Positions 62,317 through 64,000 of a stretch of DNA of 64,000 bases are shown piece by piece. The translations under genes and the position numbers were made by a program. Source of the DNA: an uncultured Pseudogracilibacillus sp. (lineage in GTDB: Bacteria > Bacillota > Bacilli > Bacillales > Amphibacillaceae); the NCBI GenBank assembly GCA_937974845.1, contig CALJVC010000053.1:1-64000 (forward strand). The letters are read 5' to 3'. The notes beneath the pieces are model-generated. The model worked only from the letters and a program-made list of their open reading frames with translations, had not been told where the DNA came from and searched no databases. Numbering within the stretch: position 1 is the first letter of the stretch; each line of letters begins with the position of its first letter.

Positions 62317-62598
62317 TCATCGTTTCCTCTCTGATAGGGTATTTTTTTCTTCTGATGTTCCGGGGAGATGTTCGTGAATTAAAATAAAATCATCACCGAT
62401 TGTTACAATCTTCTCCCACGGGACGAGGGTTTCACTTACTCTATGGAAAAGATTACCCCGTAACTGTCGGGTCTGAACGACGAAGGATTTAATTCTTCCG
62501 CTTTCCTCATCAATTTCAAAATCTTGAATAAACCCGAGTCTCCGGCCTGTCTCTAAAATCACCACTTCTTTGATTTGTAATTCTGATAACGTTATCAT
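62317..62598 (-). CDS. ylmC: PRC-barrel protein YlmC/YmxH
   Basis: A 93-residue PRC-barrel protein of the YlmC family (ITLSELQIKEVVILETGRRL, IDEESGRIKSFVVQ). In B. subtilis it is expressed with sigG and sporulation genes; its function is not known. The start is the ATG six bases after AGGGTGGTG; GTG codons upstream overlap that site. It follows sigG after the sigG terminator. Confidence 0.9.
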   Translation of the reverse strand: MITLSELQIKEVVILETGRRLGFIQDFEIDEESGRIKSFVVQTRQLRGNLFHRVSETLVPWEKIVTIGDDFILIHEHLPGTSEEKNTLSERKR

Positions 62599-62672
62599 CT
62601 TAGACACCACCCTATTATATACATATGTAGGTAGCTAGGCATATCATGATGAACCGCTTCCTATTAAAAAAA

Positions 62673-62704
62673 CCTTAATACTCAAGAAAGCTTGAATATT
62701 AAGG
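62673..62704 (-). terminator. terminator of sigG
   Basis: A 14-base stem with one mismatch (CCTTAATATTCAAG pairing with CTTGAGTATTAAGG) and a 4-base loop is followed on the minus strand by seven T. It separates sigG from ylmC. Confidence 0.8.
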
Positions 62705-62748
62705 TATAAAATAAATACATATAAAGTCCATTCGTTTACATTGCTTCT

Positions 62749-63534
62749 TTATGTAAACATCTCATTACTCATTTGTTCAATAGCCGCTTTTTCCAAACGA
62801 GAAACTTGGGCTTGAGAAATCCCAATTTCTTCAGCAACTTCCATCTGAGTCTTTCCTTGGTAAAAACGTTTTTGTAAAATGAGTTTTTCCCTCGGATTTA
62901 ATTGATACATCCCTTCTTTTAATGAGAGGTAATCATCCCAACTCTCATCGGTAATTTTTTCATCGCTTACTTGATCGAGCACATAAATTGGCTCTCCCCC
63001 ATCTTGATAAATTGGTTCAAACAAGGACACTGGGTCTTGTATGGCATCGATTGCGAAGACAACCTCTTCTTGAGGGATGCCCATCTCATCAGCGATTTCC
63101 TTCGGAGTTGGTTCTTTCTGCGTTTCATTAATGAGCTTTTCTCGGACACGTAAAGCTTTATATGCCGTATCGCGTAAAGATCTCGAGACACGAATCGGAT
63201 TGTTGTCCCGTAAATACCGCTTAATTTCTCCGATAATCATCGGTACCGCATAAGTTGAAAATCGTACATTATGTTTTAAGTCAAAGTTATCAATCGATTT
63301 CATTAAGCCAATGCAACCTACTTGGAATAAATCATCGGCATTTTCTCCACGATGATTAAAACGTTGAATCACGCTCAACACTAAACGTAGGTTACCGTTA
63401 ACGAGCTTTTCCCGTGAAGCCTGTACATCTTCGTTACGGACAATTTTTTGAAAAAGTACCCGCATCTCTTCATTCTTTAATACTGGCAATTTTGACGTGT
63501 CAACTCCACAAAGGTCTACCTTTGTTTTGATCAC
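62749..63534 (-). CDS. sigG: RNA polymerase sporulation sigma factor SigG
   Basis: Late forespore sigma factor. The protein matches sigma-G almost throughout: DLCGVDTSKLPVLKNEEMR, REKLVNGNLRLVLSVIQRFN (region 2.1), DDLFQVGCIGLMKSIDNFDL, IGEIKRYLRDNNPIRVSRSL and the region 4 helix GKTQMEVAEEIGISQAQVSR. I start at GTG five bases after AGGAGGGG (261 residues). The longer frame to 63600 would extend into the promoter. A sigma-F promoter precedes it. Confidence 0.96.
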   Translation of the reverse strand: MIKTKVDLCGVDTSKLPVLKNEEMRVLFQKIVRNEDVQASREKLVNGNLRLVLSVIQRFNHRGENADDLFQVGCIGLMKSIDNFDLKHNVRFSTYAVPMIIGEIKRYLRDNNPIRVSRSLRDTAYKALRVREKLINETQKEPTPKEIADEMGIPQEEVVFAIDAIQDPVSLFEPIYQDGGEPIYVLDQVSDEKITDESWDDYLSLKEGMYQLNPREKLILQKRFYQGKTQMEVAEEIGISQAQVSRLEKAAIEQMSNEMFT

Positions 63535-63568
63535 ATTTACCCCTCCTAAGATGTCATACTTCACGTGT

Positions 63569-63598
63569 AAGTATCTCCGGAAGGATTTTGTTTTATGC
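63569..63598 (-). promoter_or_regulatory. sigma-F-type promoter of sigG
   Basis: On the minus strand GCATA is followed after 15 bases by GGAGATACTT. This fits the sigma-F/G consensus (GYATA, N15, GGnnAnAnTw). The start point would be about 28 bases before the sigG GTG codon, matching forespore expression of sigG. Confidence 0.75.
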
Positions 63599-63647
63599 AC
63601 GGATTTTTTGCCACAAATTGGATAGACCTTTGTTTATTTTCAAAAGG

Positions 63648-64000
63648 TTAAACCATTTTTTCAAACTCTTTTTGTAATTGACGGAGAATCTTTTTTTCTA
63701 AACGGGAGATGTAGGATTGAGAAATGCCTAACAATTCTGCGACATCCTTTTGGGTTTTACTTTCTTCATCGATCAGACCGAATCGAAGTTCCATAATTTT
63801 TTTCTCCCTTCCTTTAAGCGTCGATAGGGCTTCGAGTAGCAATTCTTTATCCACCTTTAAATCTAAATCCCGGGTAATGATATCATCATCGGTTCCTAGT
63901 ACATCTGAAAGTAGCAACTCATTTCCATCCCAATCAATATTTAATGGTTCATCTAAGGAGACTTCAGCTTTTTCTCGGCTCGTTTTACGTAAATACATTA
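63648..64000 (-). CDS. sigE: RNA polymerase sporulation sigma factor SigE (3' part)
   Basis: Mother-cell sigma factor; only the C-terminal half is inside the window. The visible part has the linker [20 protein letters not shown], region 3 to 4 [20 protein letters not shown] and the DNA-binding helix [18 protein letters not shown], ending QKEFEKMV. The frame is open to the window edge, so the internal ATG at 63998 is not the start. It lies upstream of sigG as in B. subtilis; spoIIGA would be beyond the edge. Confidence 0.95.
   Translation of the reverse strand, partial: MYLRKTSREKAEVSLDEPLNIDWDGNELLLSDVLGTDDDIITRDLDLKVDKELLLEALSTLKGREKKIMELRFGLIDEESKTQKDVAELLGISQSYISRLEKKILRQLQKEFEKMV

Overview
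The window is a 64 kb stretch of chromosome from an endospore-forming, low-GC Gram-positive bacterium of the Bacillaceae. The evidence is the gene order, which is that of the Bacillus subtilis sigE–sigG / divIVA / pyr / rpoZ–priA / prkC / recG–fap–fab / smc–ftsY–ffh / rplS / sucCD / dprA–topA region read on the minus strand. The sporulation genes spoVM, sigG and sigE, a T-box in front of ileS, PyrR attenuators and a FapR-type operator agree with this. I cannot name a genus from the sequence alone. No transposase, integrase, CRISPR array, rRNA, tRNA or prophage was recognised. Almost every gene is housekeeping; only the DUF1128 gene, rpmB and rqcH lie on the plus strand.

Layout by increasing coordinate (the minus-strand operons run in the opposite direction): topA, dprA, sucD, sucC (188–5487); two flagellar-like orphans, ylqH and ylqG; rnhB, rbgA, a type I signal peptidase (5587–9912); rplS, trmD, rimM (10056–11794); khpA, rpsP, ffh, ylxM, ftsY, smc (11929–18810); a plus-strand DUF1128 gene; rnc; the fatty-acid block acpP, fabG, fabD, plsX, fapR (19980–23552); recG; fakA; rpmB (plus strand); spoVM; rpe, rsgA, prkC, stp (28172–32453); fmt, priA, coaBC, rpoZ, gmk, yicC (32505–38852); a calcium-type P-type ATPase; rqcH (plus strand); a LysR-type regulator; the pyrimidine operon pyrR-B-C-AA-AB-K-D-F-E (44470–54618); rluD, lspA, ileS with its T-box; divIVA, ylmH, ylmG, sepF, ylmE, ylmC; sigG and the 3' part of sigE.

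The genes fall into linked tasks: translation and protein targeting (rplS, rpsP, trmD, rimM, ffh, ftsY, rbgA, fmt, ileS, rqcH, ylmH), membrane lipid synthesis under FapR control (fapR, plsX, fabD, fabG, acpP, fakA), UMP synthesis under PyrR attenuation, cell-division placement (divIVA, sepF, ylmG), Ser/Thr kinase–phosphatase signalling (prkC, stp), and sporulation (sigE, sigG, spoVM).

Two things stand out. First, the pyrimidine carbamoyl-phosphate synthase small subunit (pyrAA) has Gly where the catalytic glutaminase Cys should be, and its usual Gln-Asn-His-Gly segment is also changed. The glutaminase half therefore looks inactive, and ammonia-dependent carbamoyl-phosphate synthesis is possible. 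Second, the locus is compacted compared with B. subtilis: def, rsmB, rlmN, remA, thiN, yloU, sdaAB/AA, pyrP, ylyA, ylmD, ylmA and ylqD are missing from their usual places. I did not find a clearly new multi-gene system.
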